A stretch of 64,000 nucleotides of DNA from DATMFV01 sp035555975 (lineage in GTDB: Bacteria; Verrucomicrobiota; Verrucomicrobiia; Chthoniobacterales; Chthoniobacteraceae): assembly GCA_035555975.1 (NCBI GenBank), contig DATMFV010000079.1:1-64000 (forward strand). The letters are read 5' to 3'. How positions within the stretch are numbered: the stretch's first letter is position 1; each line of letters starts with the position of its first letter. The notes beneath the pieces were generated by a model. That model saw only the letters and a list, made by a program, of their open reading frames with translations, was not told where the DNA came from and did no database searches. Positions 32,294-40,467 of this stretch are shown here, piece by piece. The translations under genes and the position numbers were made by a program.

Positions 32294-35200
32294 AACAGCC
32301 CTAGCTGCCCCTTGTAGATCCACGACATCGCCTTGACGCCGAGTTCGAGCAGGTTGAACGGCTTGGCGATGAAGTCGTTGCCTCCGCTCAGGCTCGACTG
32401 CACGCGGTTCTGCACGGTCACCGCTCCGGTCAGGAAGACGACCGGCGTTTTCTTGTGTTCGGGGAGTTTGCGCAGGCGGGTGCAAAGTTCAAACCCGTTC
32501 ATCTCCGGAAGGCCGACGTCGATGAAGATCAGGTCGAACTTCTGTTCGTTGAGGACGGCCAGCGTGGTCTTGGGATCTTCGGCGCAGGTGACCTTCAGGT
32601 CGACCAGTTCCATGGCGGAACGGATGATCTTGCGCGCGTCGTGGTCGTCGTCGACGGCGAAAATGCTGGCGAGGTGCGGGTCCTTGGTCCCGGCGAGGTT
32701 CTTTTCGTCGAGCAGGGTTGCCAGGAAGTCGAGCGACTGGCTGATGGTGCGCAGGGTGGAGGGGTTGATCTGACCGGGGATCTTCATCAGGTCGTCGATC
32801 AATGCCTCCAGCGCGAACCCCATCGTGTGCACGGCGATCAGGTTGGCCTTGGCCGTCTGTTCGGTCAGTTGATGGAGACTGGCCAGAAGCTGGGCCAGCA
32901 GGCTCGTTTCGCTCTGGTTCTTGATGAAGGAGTGAAGGTAACGGCGCATCCCGTTGAGCGCTTCGGGAGCGGTGTCGATGATCTTGCGCAGCAGGGCCGG
33001 GTCGACGTTGAGCTTGATGGTCGTCGAGCTTTCCTGTCGGCGTGCGGCAATGCTGGTACGCGGCGCGACGGGAGCGGAAGCCGGTACCGGCAGCGGGGTG
33101 ACAGGTTTTACCGGCTGGGCCACCGGGATCGGCGCGACAGGCCGGGCCGGGGCCGGTTGGTGGACCGTCTCCGGCGAGGCGCTGATTGCGCCGGAGTCGG
33201 AACTGAGGCGAAGGTTGGAGGGAGCGCCTGCCGGTTCGGCGGGCGCGGCCGGTTGGATCGGCGGAACCGGCGGCGCATCGGGGCGTTGTGCCGGAGCGGC
33301 GTGGCCGCCATTGATCGGCGCGGCGGCCGGGCGTGCCTCGGCGGTGCGGCTTTTCTCCGAAAGGCTGGCTTCCAGCCGGGCGATCCTTTCCCGGGCTTCG
33401 TCGCGCTCGCGGGTGATCTGGTCGACGATCTCCTGTGAAATGCCGCCGCGTGATTTGGTAAGCGCGAGGAGTTGACGACGTTGTTCGTCGAGCTTGGTGG
33501 CGAGTTCCTGGCTTTGCTGCTTGGCTTCCGCGAGTTCCTTGGAAAGATCCTCGCAGAGTTGTGCAGTGGCGTCGCGTTCGGTCTGGGCGGCTTCCACGCG
33601 CTCGTTGAGTTCTGCAAACTGAGCGGCCCGGTCGTCGCTCTTCGCGGCGAGTTCGGCGTGGGCTGCGGCGAGTTCTTCCGAGCGGGCCAGCTCGCTGTCG
33701 AGCTTGGCGGCAATGGCGGCGCTCTCCTGGTCGGACGCGGCCCGTTCGCTCAAGAGTTGTTCGATCTCGGCTTTCCGTTTTCCAAGCTCGGCCTCCGCCG
33801 TCTCCGCCCGGCGCGCCGAGGCTTCCACCTTTTCGATCATCGAAAGAAGACCGGTTTCGGCTTCGTCGGCCCGGGTATTGAGGAGCTGGTTCTGTTCGTT
33901 CAGGGCGGCCTGTTCGCCGGAAAGCTGTTCGAGCCGGGCGGTGAGGGCGGTCACTTCCTCCCGGGCAGCGGTGAGGCCCCGCGCGGTTTCGTCCTTCTCC
34001 TGGCGCACGGCGTCGCGCTCCGTGCGAAGCGTTTCCAGTTCGGAGCGCAGCGTGGCACTCTCTTCGCCGAGCTGTTTCTCCGTTTGGCTTGCCTGCGCTT
34101 CGGCTTCCGAAAGGCGGGCGGCGGTCTGCCCGATCTCGTCGCGCAACTGCTCAAGCTGCGCTGCGGCGGCGTCGCGTTCGTGGGTCAGCTTGTCGATCGT
34201 CTCCAGCGCCGTCTTGCGGGCCTGGTCGGCTTCGCCAAACGCCTTGGCCCGTACCTCCAACTGCTGCTGCATCGCGCCCCGTTCCTTTTCCGAAGCAGCG
34301 AGGGAAGCGCGTGCGGTTTCGAGTTCCTTGGCTAGCGAGGAACCGTGCGTACTCGCCTTTTCGTGCTCGGTCTTGAGAGCATCAATCGCTTCTTGAGCCT
34401 CGCTGCGGGCTTTTTCGGCTTCGGCGAGAGCGTGGTTCTTTTCGGAAAGCTGCTGTTGGGTCGCTTCGCGCTCCTTCTCCGCTGAGGCGAGGGAAGCGCG
34501 TGCGGTTTCGAGTTCCTTGGCTAGTGAAGAACCATGGGTGCTTGCCTTCTCGTGCTCGGCTTTGAGAGCGTCGATCGCTTCTTGAGCCTCGCTGCGGGCT
34601 TTTTCAGCTTCGGCGAGAGCGTGGTTCTTCTCGGAAAGCTGTTGCTGGGTCGCTTCGTGCTCCTTCTGGGCGGACGCGAGGGAGGCGCGTGCGGTTTCCA
34701 ATTCCTTGGCTAGCGAGGAACCATGGGTGCTTGCCTTCTCGTGTTCGGCCTTGAGAGCGTCGATCGCTTTTTGAGCCTCGCTGCGGGCCTTTTCGGCTTC
34801 GGCGAGAGCGTGGTTCTTCTCGGAAAGCTGCTGTTGGGTCGCCTCGCGCTCCTTCTGGGCGGACGCGAGGGAAGCGCGTGCGGTTTCGAGTTCCTTGGCT
34901 AGCGAGGAACCGTGCGTGCTCGCCTTCTCGTGTTCGGCTTTGAGAGCGTCGATCGCCTTCTGGGCCTCGCCGCGGGCCTTTTCAGCTTCGGCGAGAGCGT
35001 GGTTCTTTTCGGAAAGCTGCTGTTGGGTCGCTTCGCGCTCCTTCTCCGCTGAGGCGAGGGAAGCGCGTGCGGTTTCGAGTTCCTTGGCTAGCGAAGAACC
35101 GTGCGTGCTCGCCTTCTCGTGCTCGGCCTTGAGAGCGTCGATCGCCTTCTGGGCCTCGCTGCGGGCCTTTTCAGCTTCGGCGAGAGCGTGGTTCTTTTCG

Positions 35201-38200
35201 GAAAGCTGTTGTTGGGTCGCTTCGCGCTCCTTCTGCGCTGAGGCGAGGGAAGCGCGTGCGGTTTCGAGTTCCTTGGCTAGTGAAGAACCGTGCGTGCTTG
35301 CCTTTTCGTGCTCGGTCTTGAGAGCGTCGATCGCCTTCTGGGCCTCGCTGCGGGCTTTTTCGGCTTCGGCGAAAGCTTTGTTCTTCTCGGAAAGCTGTTG
35401 CTGGGTCGCCTCGTGCTCCTTCTGCGCGGACGCGAGGGAAGCGCGTGCGGTTTCGAGTTCCTTGGCTAGCGAGGAACCGTGCGTGCTCGCCTTCTCATGC
35501 TCGGTCTTGAGAGCGTCGATCGCCTTCTGGGCCTCGCTGCGGGCCTTTTCAGCTTCGGCGAGAGCATGGTTCTTTTCGGAAAGCTGTCGCTGGGTCGCTT
35601 CGCGCTCCTTCTGCGCTGAGGCGAGGGAAGCGCGTGCGGTTTCGAGTTCCTTGGCTAGCGAGGAACCGTGCGTGCTTGCCTTCTCGTGCTCGGTCTTGAG
35701 AGCGTCGATCGCCTTCTGGGCCTCGCTGCGGGCCTTTTCAGCTTCGGCGAGAGCGTTGGTCTTCTCGGAAAGCTGCTGTTGGGTCGCTTCGCGCTCCTTC
35801 TGGGCGGACGCGAGGGAGGCGCGTGCGGCTTCCAATTCCTTGGCCAGTGAAGAACCATGCGTGCTCGCCTTTTCGTGCTCGGCCTTGACGGTTTCGATCG
35901 CCTTTCGTACTTCTTCGTGCCGGGCCTCGGCCTGGTCGCGGGCGGCGGCGAGCGCTTCTGCTTCGCTTCGGGCATTGGCGAGTTCCTGTGAGAGCCGCTG
36001 ATTGACGCCGGTGGCGTCGTCGTGGTTTTGCAGCAGTTCGTCGGCCTGTTTGCGTGTGTCGGCGAGTTCGGCGCTTAAAGTCTTGCTCTGCTGGCGGAGC
36101 GTTTCGTGCTCCTGGTGGAGGCGTGCCACCTCTTTTTCCAGTTCGCCCCGCTTTTCGGCGGCATCGGTTTCAAGCTCTTCGACCGCCTTGGCGCGGGCTT
36201 CCTTTTCGGCCTGAAGTTCGGCCCGGAGCGCTTCGAGCCTCTGTCGTTCATCGTCCCGTTCGCGGGTGAGGGTGGCGATCTTCTGTTCATCTTCCTCCAG
36301 TTGCGAGGAGAGCTGCTTGTTGTGGAAGTGGGCTCCTTCTCCCATCTTGGCGAGGGAGGAGATTTCGGCCTCAGCCTTTTCGGAGCGCTCGACCAACGCA
36401 TCGCGCTCCTTGGAAAGAGCCAGCAGGCGCGCTTCGGCGTCGGCAAGGCTCTTGGCGAGCGTCTGTCCCGACGACCTGGTGGCCACCTGCTCCTGAAGCA
36501 GCGTTTCGATCCGGCCCTGAGCCTGGACCAGTTCGGCGGAAAGCGATTCGATCTTCGACTGCGAACGAAGTTGATGACTGGAAAGCCGGGTTAGCTCCGC
36601 CTGGGCGGTTTCGATCTGGGAACCGGACGCCTTTTCCCGGCGTTTGCCTTCATCCCGTTCCTTGGTGACGGCGGCGAGTTCAGCCTGAACCTGCGCGAGT
36701 TGCGAGGCAATGGTTTCACTTTCGCCCGCGGTGGCTTCCTTGAGCTTGTGGAGGGAGGCGATCGTCTTGCGGGCCTCGGCAAGTTCCCCGGAGAGGGTTT
36801 CGACCTGGGTTCGCTCCTGTTCCCGTTGTTGGGAGGCGGCTTCGAGTTCTCCGGTCAGCTTTTCGACCTGTTCCTGAAGCGCTGATTGCGACTCGTTCCT
36901 TTCGGTGACGAGGGCGTTGAGCTGCTGCTTTTCGTTTTGCTGGGCGGCGAGCAGCGCCTGGTGTTTCCGCTCGGCTTCTTCGAGTTGTGCCGTTCGGGTC
37001 TCCAGTTCCTTTTCGGTGCTGCTCAGTTTTCCGGCGAGCGCCTCCTTTTCGTGGAGCCGTGCGGTGCGTTCTTCGTCCAGTTGGCTGTTCTTTTCGCTAA
37101 GAGCCGTCTGTTCCCGGACGAACTTCGCCTTCTGCTCTTCGGCTACTTTCAGCGCGTCGGCGAGCCGTTTGCGGTCGAGTTCCAGCCGCTTGAGTTCCTC
37201 CTGGCGGGTCGCCTCGGCTTCGCGGATCGAGCGGAGTTCCTCCGTGCTTTTTTTCTGTTCGCCGCGGGCGGTGTCGAGTTCCTTTACGGCGGCTTCGAGC
37301 TTGCGGGTCAATCCCGCGATCTGCTCCGAAAGGGTGTCGCGTTCCTTGCCAAGCCTGGCGAGTGCTTCGACATTGGGATCGGGCTTGCTTTCGGCGAGTT
37401 GCCGTTCACCGACGGCCTTCTCCAGCCGCTTTTCGGCTTCGGTGACTTTGGCGGCCGCCTGCTCCAGCGCCTGTCGCAGGGCATCCCGCTCCGCCTGGAA
37501 GGCGTCGGTCTTGCGTTGAAACTGCTGCCGCTTTTCGGCTTCGCTTTCGGCCTGTTTGGCGGCGGCTTTACGGGCTTCCTCCTCGCTTTTGTGTTGTGCG
37601 GCGCTCAGGCGGGCGATCTCCGCGCGGGCGGCTTCGAGATCGCGGGCCGTTTTGTCGGCATCTTTCGAAGAAGGCTGTGCCGGGGCGGCGTCGGTCTTGG
37701 CGCGCAGGGTGGTGATCTCTTCCCTTGCCCGTTTCAATTCGGTTTCGAGCCGTTGAAACTCGGCGCTCGGCTCCGCGGCGGGGGGCGCAGCCTTGGCTTT
37801 TTCCGCACTGCCGGCGGCCTGTCGCGTCGGAATGCGCATCTCGGCCTTGAAGTGACCGGTGACCGAGCCGAAGCGGATGGTGTCGCCGTCGTTGAGTTCG
37901 GCTTCGATCACCGCGCGGCCGTTGAGGAACGACTTGTTGGTGGAGTTGAGATCGCGCAGCCGGTAGCGCCCGTCGATGCGGATGAACTGGGCGTGGTGGC
38001 CGGAGATGGAGGGATCGCCGATGGTGATCAGGTTGTCGGCTTTCCACCCGACGGGGACGACATCCTCCTCCAACCGATGAACGGCCGGCGGCTGGCCGGG
38101 GATTTCCAGGGTCAGGTGCCCGATCATGGTCGGCTCCGAAGCGAGCTTCTGTTTCTCTTCGGAGGCGCCGCGGGTGCGGTAGACGCATTCAACCGACCCA

Positions 38201-38457
38201 AAGCGGAGATTGTCGGCCTCGTGGATGGTGGCGGTGGTGATCGCGGCCCCATTGAGCCAGGTTTTGTTCGTGGAACCGAGATCTTCGAGCCGATAGCCAT
38301 TGCCTTCCCTGGTCAGTCTGGCGTGATAACGGGAGATCGAAGGGTCTTCGATGCGGATGTCGTTGTCAGAGGCCCACCCGACGGTGATCACGTCCTTCCC
38401 TGAAAGCTCATGGGTTACGGGACCGGAAGTCGGGAGATGAATTTGCAGTGTCGGCAT
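32290..38457 (-). CDS. Giant FHA-FHA-coiled-coil-receiver signalling protein
   Basis: A 2055-residue protein without a named family. Two FHA phosphothreonine-binding domains lie at about 1-95 and 113-207, with SISRYHARL and SISGHHAQF signatures and STNKTWLNG/STNKSFLNG loops. A coiled coil of some 1400 residues rich in Glu, Ala, Lys and Gln follows. It contains nine 63-residue near-identical repeats. After a Pro/Ala-rich linker comes a helical histidine-phosphotransfer-like region and a receiver domain at the end (Asp1980 in FIDVGLP, Lys2032 in AKPF, acidic cluster DDD). All receiver catalytic residues are intact. It is divergent from a GspF/PilC gene. The start at 38457 is preferred; an ATG 14 codons upstream is possible. 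Confidence 0.85.
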   Translation of the reverse strand: MPTLQIHLPTSGPVTHELSGKDVITVGWASDNDIRIEDPSISRYHARLTREGNGYRLEDLGSTNKTWLNGAAITTATIHEADNLRFGSVECVYRTRGASEEKQKLASEPTMIGHLTLEIPGQPPAVHRLEEDVVPVGWKADNLITIGDPSISGHHAQFIRIDGRYRLRDLNSTNKSFLNGRAVIEAELNDGDTIRFGSVTGHFKAEMRIPTRQAAGSAEKAKAAPPAAEPSAEFQRLETELKRAREEITTLRAKTDAAPAQPSSKDADKTARDLEAARAEIARLSAAQHKSEEEARKAAAKQAESEAEKRQQFQRKTDAFQAERDALRQALEQAAAKVTEAEKRLEKAVGERQLAESKPDPNVEALARLGKERDTLSEQIAGLTRKLEAAVKELDTARGEQKKSTEELRSIREAEATRQEELKRLELDRKRLADALKVAEEQKAKFVREQTALSEKNSQLDEERTARLHEKEALAGKLSSTEKELETRTAQLEEAERKHQALLAAQQNEKQQLNALVTERNESQSALQEQVEKLTGELEAASQQREQERTQVETLSGELAEARKTIASLHKLKEATAGESETIASQLAQVQAELAAVTKERDEGKRREKASGSQIETAQAELTRLSSHQLRSQSKIESLSAELVQAQGRIETLLQEQVATRSSGQTLAKSLADAEARLLALSKERDALVERSEKAEAEISSLAKMGEGAHFHNKQLSSQLEEDEQKIATLTRERDDERQRLEALRAELQAEKEARAKAVEELETDAAEKRGELEKEVARLHQEHETLRQQSKTLSAELADTRKQADELLQNHDDATGVNQRLSQELANARSEAEALAAARDQAEARHEEVRKAIETVKAEHEKASTHGSSLAKELEAARASLASAQKEREATQQQLSEKTNALAEAEKARSEAQKAIDALKTEHEKASTHGSSLAKELETARASLASAQKEREATQRQLSEKNHALAEAEKARSEAQKAIDALKTEHEKASTHGSSLAKELETARASLASAQKEHEATQQQLSEKNKAFAEAEKARSEAQKAIDALKTEHEKASTHGSSLAKELETARASLASAQKEREATQQQLSEKNHALAEAEKARSEAQKAIDALKAEHEKASTHGSSLAKELETARASLASAEKEREATQQQLSEKNHALAEAEKARGEAQKAIDALKAEHEKASTHGSSLAKELETARASLASAQKEREATQQQLSEKNHALAEAEKARSEAQKAIDALKAEHEKASTHGSSLAKELETARASLASAQKEHEATQQQLSEKNHALAEAEKARSEAQEAIDALKAEHEKASTHGSSLAKELETARASLASAEKEREATQQQLSEKNHALAEAEKARSEAQEAIDALKTEHEKASTHGSSLAKELETARASLAASEKERGAMQQQLEVRAKAFGEADQARKTALETIDKLTHERDAAAAQLEQLRDEIGQTAARLSEAEAQASQTEKQLGEESATLRSELETLRTERDAVRQEKDETARGLTAAREEVTALTARLEQLSGEQAALNEQNQLLNTRADEAETGLLSMIEKVEASARRAETAEAELGKRKAEIEQLLSERAASDQESAAIAAKLDSELARSEELAAAHAELAAKSDDRAAQFAELNERVEAAQTERDATAQLCEDLSKELAEAKQQSQELATKLDEQRRQLLALTKSRGGISQEIVDQITRERDEARERIARLEASLSEKSRTAEARPAAAPINGGHAAPAQRPDAPPVPPIQPAAPAEPAGAPSNLRLSSDSGAISASPETVHQPAPARPVAPIPVAQPVKPVTPLPVPASAPVAPRTSIAARRQESSTTIKLNVDPALLRKIIDTAPEALNGMRRYLHSFIKNQSETSLLAQLLASLHQLTEQTAKANLIAVHTMGFALEALIDDLMKIPGQINPSTLRTISQSLDFLATLLDEKNLAGTKDPHLASIFAVDDDHDARKIIRSAMELVDLKVTCAEDPKTTLAVLNEQKFDLIFIDVGLPEMNGFELCTRLRKLPEHKKTPVVFLTGAVTVQNRVQSSLSGGNDFIAKPFNLLELGVKAMSWIYKGQLGLL
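34220..35915 (-). repeat. Nine tandem 189-base coding repeats
   Basis: Within the FHA-receiver gene a 189-base unit recurs nine times. The codons for STHGSSLAKEL are anchored at 34341, 34530, 34719, 34908, 35097, 35286, 35475, 35664 and 35853, exactly 189 apart. Copies differ at scattered bases. Each unit encodes 63 residues, nine heptads of coiled coil. The outermost copies are the most diverged. Confidence 0.93.
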
Positions 38458-38546
38458 AAGGGAGGGGGTCGATCCTTTGGGTTTTTCAAGGCCGGGCATG
38501 GCGCGGGGGGCCGGGGCGTCGTCCTGAAAATGCTGGTCTGGAGCCT

Positions 38547-38576
38547 GTTATACGGAATGAACGTGGTGACGAACAA
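38547..38576 (-). promoter_or_regulatory. Candidate promoter for the FHA-receiver gene
   Basis: On the minus strand TTGTTC (38576-38571) is followed after 18 bases by TATAAC (38552-38547), a fair sigma-70 match. It would give a leader of about 80 bases. The 345-base spacer 38458-38802 between this gene and the divergent GspF gene otherwise shows only scattered GC-rich stretches and no gene. Confidence 0.45.
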
Positions 38577-38802
38577 GGTCTATTCGCTTTTTTGAAGCAG
38601 TTATCCTGCCGCGGAGAGCGCGGAAGCGCTGATTTCTTCAGCCGGGCCGGACGCCGGGGGAGGGGTACTCTCCCGCATCGACAAGAAGGGGGTGTTGGGG
38701 TAGAGTGGCGGCCAGGTTGGTTGCCTGTTTTCCGTTGGCCCCGCGAGGCCGGTGGCGAATCGGGAAACGATGATTTTCCTCCCCTTTTTTCCAAGAAATT
38801 TT

Positions 38803-40098
38803 ATGCCCGATTTCGCCTACGTCGCCCGGAGTTCGAGCGGTTCACTCGCCAAAGGCACCCTGACGGCTCACGACCGGGCAGCGGCCATTCGCCAGATCGA
38901 AGCGCTCGGTTCGGTGCCGATCCGGATCGAAGTGGCCGGCCCGGCGACTCCCCGGGCGGGGCAGGGGGAAGAGAGGGCAAAAGCGGATGGCGGGGCGGGA
39001 ACGGGAAAGGCCGGAGTTGCGGCGGCGGCAGCGCCGGGAGCGGAGACAACCCTGCCGCTCGGGCAGCTTTTTCTCTTTACCGAACAGTTGGCGCACCTGC
39101 TTTCGGCGGGAATGACGCTCGACCAGGCGCTCGGCATTCTGGTCAACCGGCTCCAGCAGCCGAAACTTCAGGGCATCGTGAAGGCGCTGCACAAGGGATT
39201 GATCGACGGGCGAAGCCTCTCCCAGGTGATGCGCGATTTTCCGGCGGTCTTTTCGTCGCTTTACGTCAACATGGTCTCGGCGGGCGAGGCGTCGGGATCG
39301 CTGGCGGAGATCCTGCGGCGTCTGGTCACTCACATCGCGGGGGTGAAGCTATTGCGGGACAAGGTGCAGCAGGCGCTGGTCTACCCGGCGGTGCTGGTCC
39401 TGGCGGGGGTGGTTCTCATCATCGTTTTCATGACGGTGATGGTGCCGCAACTGACCGGGTTCTTTACTTCGACGGGGCAGAAGCTGCCATTGCCGACGCA
39501 GATCCTTCTCCAGGCCAACGCCTTCCTGACCGGTTACTGGTGGCTGCTCCTCCTGATCGGCGGCGGCATCGTTTTCGGGTGGAAGGCGGTGACGCGGACC
39601 CCCGCCGGGCGGCTCCGGTGGGACCGGTTCATCTGGCATTTCCCGGGGTTTAGCCGCATCACGCGTTACCGGTTTTATGCCCAGTTCGCCCGGACGCTCG
39701 GCACCTTGATGGAGAACGGGGTGCCGCTCCTGAAATCGCTGGAACTGCTCGAAGCGATCTCGGGCAACCAGTGGGTGCGCGAACGGATGGTGCGGGTGCG
39801 GGCCGCGGTGACCGACGGGGTCAGCCTTTCGAAGGCACTGGCGGATGAAAAGCTCTTTCCCCCCCTCTTTCTCGACATGATGGCGGTGGGTGAACAGACG
39901 GGGCGTTTTTCGGAGACGATGGAGATGATCGCCGACGTTCACGGGCGCGAACTCGACAAACAGGTGCAGTTTGTCACCGCGCTGGTGCCGCCGCTGGTGA
40001 TCATTGCCATTGCGGTGATCGTCGGGCTGGTGGTCTTCGGGATTCTCTCGGCGGTCTTCAACCTGACTTCCGGGTTGCACCATCCCGGCGCACGCTGA
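38803..40098 (+). CDS. GspF/PilC-type inner-membrane platform protein
   Basis: A 431-residue type II secretion/type IV pilus platform protein. The N-terminus MPDFAYVARSSSG, an Ala/Gly-rich insert (about 45-85), and two copies of the T2SSF domain are visible: FTEQLAHLLSAGMTLDQAL and later FARTLGTLMENGVPLLKSLELL. Three long hydrophobic segments match the family topology. It would connect the assembly ATPase to the pilus. It is divergent from the FHA-receiver gene, and the two PilT-like ATPases are 26 kb away. No assembly ATPase or pilin gene is adjacent. The preceding bases are T-rich without a Shine-Dalgarno site. Confidence 0.9.
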   Translation: MPDFAYVARSSSGSLAKGTLTAHDRAAAIRQIEALGSVPIRIEVAGPATPRAGQGEERAKADGGAGTGKAGVAAAAAPGAETTLPLGQLFLFTEQLAHLLSAGMTLDQALGILVNRLQQPKLQGIVKALHKGLIDGRSLSQVMRDFPAVFSSLYVNMVSAGEASGSLAEILRRLVTHIAGVKLLRDKVQQALVYPAVLVLAGVVLIIVFMTVMVPQLTGFFTSTGQKLPLPTQILLQANAFLTGYWWLLLLIGGGIVFGWKAVTRTPAGRLRWDRFIWHFPGFSRITRYRFYAQFARTLGTLMENGVPLLKSLELLEAISGNQWVRERMVRVRAAVTDGVSLSKALADEKLFPPLFLDMMAVGEQTGRFSETMEMIADVHGRELDKQVQFVTALVPPLVIIAIAVIVGLVVFGILSAVFNLTSGLHHPGAR

Positions 40099-40152
40099 TC
40101 GGCAGGCGGGTGGCTCTCGCAGGGAATCCAATGCCGTCCACTTGGCGGCACT

Positions 40153-40170
40153 GGACGACCTCCGTCGTCC
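40153..40170 (-). repeat. GGAG-loop palindrome, copy D
   Basis: An inverted repeat with arms GGACGA (40153-40158) and TCGTCC (40165-40170). On the minus strand the loop is CGGAGG, as in copies A and B. It lies in the 369-base gene-free spacer 40099-40467. Confidence 0.55.
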
Positions 40171-40210
40171 GCATCGTTGGATTTGGGTAGCACCTTGTTC
40201 GTGCTGCCAC

Positions 40211-40262
40211 CTCAAACTCCACGGCGCACGCGGAGGTGCGCCCTCCAGGCGCTCCCGCGCCA
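40211..40262 (+). repeat. GGAG-loop palindrome, copy B
   Basis: Arms GGCGCAC (40223-40229) and GTGCGCC (40236-40242) enclose GCGGAG. It is followed by CTCCAGGCGCTCCCGCG, nearly the same tail as copy A at 32265-32281. An AGCAC/GTGCT inverted repeat just before it (about 40189-40205) seems part of the same composite. Confidence 0.65.
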
Positions 40263-40293
40263 AGGTGGTTTTAAGTCAACAGCATTGAGCAAT

Positions 40294-40376
40294 GCGGCCC
40301 AACGGGCAGCGATCCCTCAGCCCCGGGCAACGCCCGGGGTACGCGTCCGGCAAAAGGTTGCGGCCTGAAGGGCCGC
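40294..40376 (+). repeat. Two-hairpin extragenic palindrome, copy 3, plus GCGGCC hairpin
   Basis: The GCCC-AAC-GGGC hairpin (40297-40307), a linker ending ATCCCTCAG, then an 8-base stem (40321-40328 with 40332-40339) around AAC reproduce copies 1 and 2 from the 26-kb spacer. A further hairpin GCGGCC (40360-40365) and GGCCGC (40371-40376) follows. Confidence 0.75.
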
Positions 40377-40404
40377 GACAGGCCCGCGGAGGGGGGCCAA
40401 AACG

Positions 40405-40447
40405 CAACCTGCCGGGAGCGGCGTCGAAAGCCACCCCCGGCAGGTTG
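40405..40447 (-). terminator. Strong hairpin ending the ABC permease operon
   Basis: A perfect 12-base stem (40405-40416 with 40436-40447) lies 20 bases past the stop of the minus-strand permease gene. On that strand it is followed by CGTTTTGG, a short T-run, so it is a plausible rho-independent terminator for the operon. Confidence 0.65.
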
Positions 40448-40467
40448 GAAAATCCGGCTTGTTGGTC

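Noticed and set aside
34220..35915. CRISPR array suspected from regular repeats
   Set aside because: Repeats are contiguous, 189 bases long, in frame and without unique spacers; they encode coiled coil.
34895..36001. Repetitive plus-strand frame encoding Ser/Ala/Phe-rich repeats inside the FHA gene
   Set aside because: It is the complement of the 189-base coding repeats; periodicity is inherited from the real gene and no start or domain supports it.
36886..38403. 505-codon plus-strand frame opposite the FHA domains
   Set aside because: Antisense of well-defined FHA signatures, Gly/Phe/Leu-rich without motifs.
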